A stretch of 42,812 nt of DNA from Streptosporangiales bacterium (GTDB lineage: Bacteria > Actinomycetota > Actinomycetes > Streptosporangiales > WHST01): positions 1 through 42,812 of the forward strand of contig WHST01000049.1 in the NCBI GenBank assembly GCA_009379955.1, written 5' to 3'. Below, piece by piece: positions 42,702 through 42,812 of this stretch; the stretch's first letter is position 1, and every line of letters begins with the position of its first letter. Made by a program: the position numbers and the translations under genes. The notes beneath the pieces are model-generated. The model saw only the letters and a list, made by a program, of their open reading frames with translations. It ran no database searches and was not told the origin of the DNA.

Positions 42702-42812
42702 GTGAGTCGGCGGCGGGAGTTGCACCCGCCGCCGCTCGTAGAACCGTGCGTGACACTCTCGCGTCACACGGCTCCCGTCGTCGAGCCGCTGGGGAGTGCA
42801 CCGTGTTGCCAG
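42702..42812 (-). mobile_element. 3' end of a group II intron
   Basis: Reading the minus strand from the window edge, the sequence shows a domain V (42774-42741) followed by a domain VI. Domain VI has a 10-bp helix (42734-42725 with 42717-42708), a seven-base loop, then an unpaired A (complement of 42707) and a 3-bp helix GAG/CTC (42737-42735 with 42706-42704). The bulged A is the expected branch point. The intron should end in AC at 42702 (or at 42699). The exon then continues the HNH frame. The maturase/reverse transcriptase gene would be outside the window. Confidence 0.85.
42741..42774 (-). ncRNA. Group II intron domain V
   Basis: The 34 bases begin GAGCCGT and end ACGGTTC, which pair over 7 bp including one G-U. 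The inner helix GTGACGC/GTGTCAC closes a GAGA tetraloop (GNRA), and a two-base GC bulge sits on the 3' side. The catalytic AGC triad is in GAGCC. Size and every structural element match the domain V consensus, the most conserved part of group II ribozymes. Confidence 0.9.

Noticed and set aside
42502-42801. A separate small protein across the intron and exon
   Set aside because: Its 5' part lies in the intron domains V and VI, whose base-pairing explains the sequence better than coding does.

Overview
This 42.8 kb window comes from a very GC-rich actinobacterium. The signs are many GTG and a few TTG starts, the CysM/CysO/Mec cysteine module, a carbohydrate ABC transporter without its own ATPase, an ACT-type malic enzyme and a DUF222/HNH endonuclease remnant. 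The gene set would fit a soil or plant-associated member of the Propionibacteriales/Jiangellales, but that placement is inference. It looks like ordinary chromosome with a few mobile or repetitive scars. No stretch over about 300 bases lacks a gene. The largest gaps are 20954-21219 (an inverted repeat), 14626-14864 (a nested hairpin), 39953-40175 (divergent start region of the peptide transporter and PadR), 27542-27758 (divergent start region of the sugar operon and its regulator) and 41-227.

Layout. 228-2835 (-): clpS, DUF2017, mec, cysO, cysM, a protein-thiocarboxylate cysteine pathway. 2907-4806 (+): pncB and pncA for NAD salvage. 4819-4953: five copies of a ~31-bp repeat between convergent genes. 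4957-6694 (-): hyi and glxR, hydroxypyruvate to tartronate semialdehyde to glycerate. 6714-10182 (-): a small hypothetical and three tandem secreted M43-type metalloproteases. 10361-12988 (-): DUF3039, YqgE/AlgH, VanZ and ACT malic enzyme, the last three overlapping. 13172-14625: RDD membrane protein convergent with a cytidylate-kinase-like protein, plus a 33-residue membrane peptide. 14865-20953 (-): acyl-CoA reductase/HAD fusion, zinc dehydrogenase, LarA-family protein and PlsC acyltransferase in one apparent operon. 21220-27541 (-): sugar ABC transporter with DhnA-type aldolase, SDR and FGGY kinase, divergent from a YhfZ-type regulator (27759-28751). 28716-30107 (-): alkyl-DHAP-synthase-like flavoprotein, divergent from a FUSC transporter (30201-32357). 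32350-34640: GH172/DUF2961, DUF1707-DUF4870 protein and a GNAT. 34718-39952 (-): complete peptide-type ABC importer. 40176-42569 (+): PadR regulator and a DrrAB-type exporter, with a striking paired operator. 42579-42812 (-): the 3' exon of a DUF222/HNH gene interrupted by a group II intron, of which only domains V and VI are inside the window.

Two patterns cut across regions. Several genes without a Shine-Dalgarno sequence carry a TAnnnT hexamer 6-7 bases before the start codon, as expected of leaderless mRNAs. An 18-base sequence ending in a dyad lies at the 3' ends of cysM and of the GNAT gene. The most interesting items are the group II intron inside the HNH codons, the CysO protein with an extra C-terminal Gly-Arg, the LarA/dehydrogenase/acyl-reductase/acyltransferase operon, the PadR operator pair that could also fold over the exporter ribosome-binding site, and the unexplained sugar operon.
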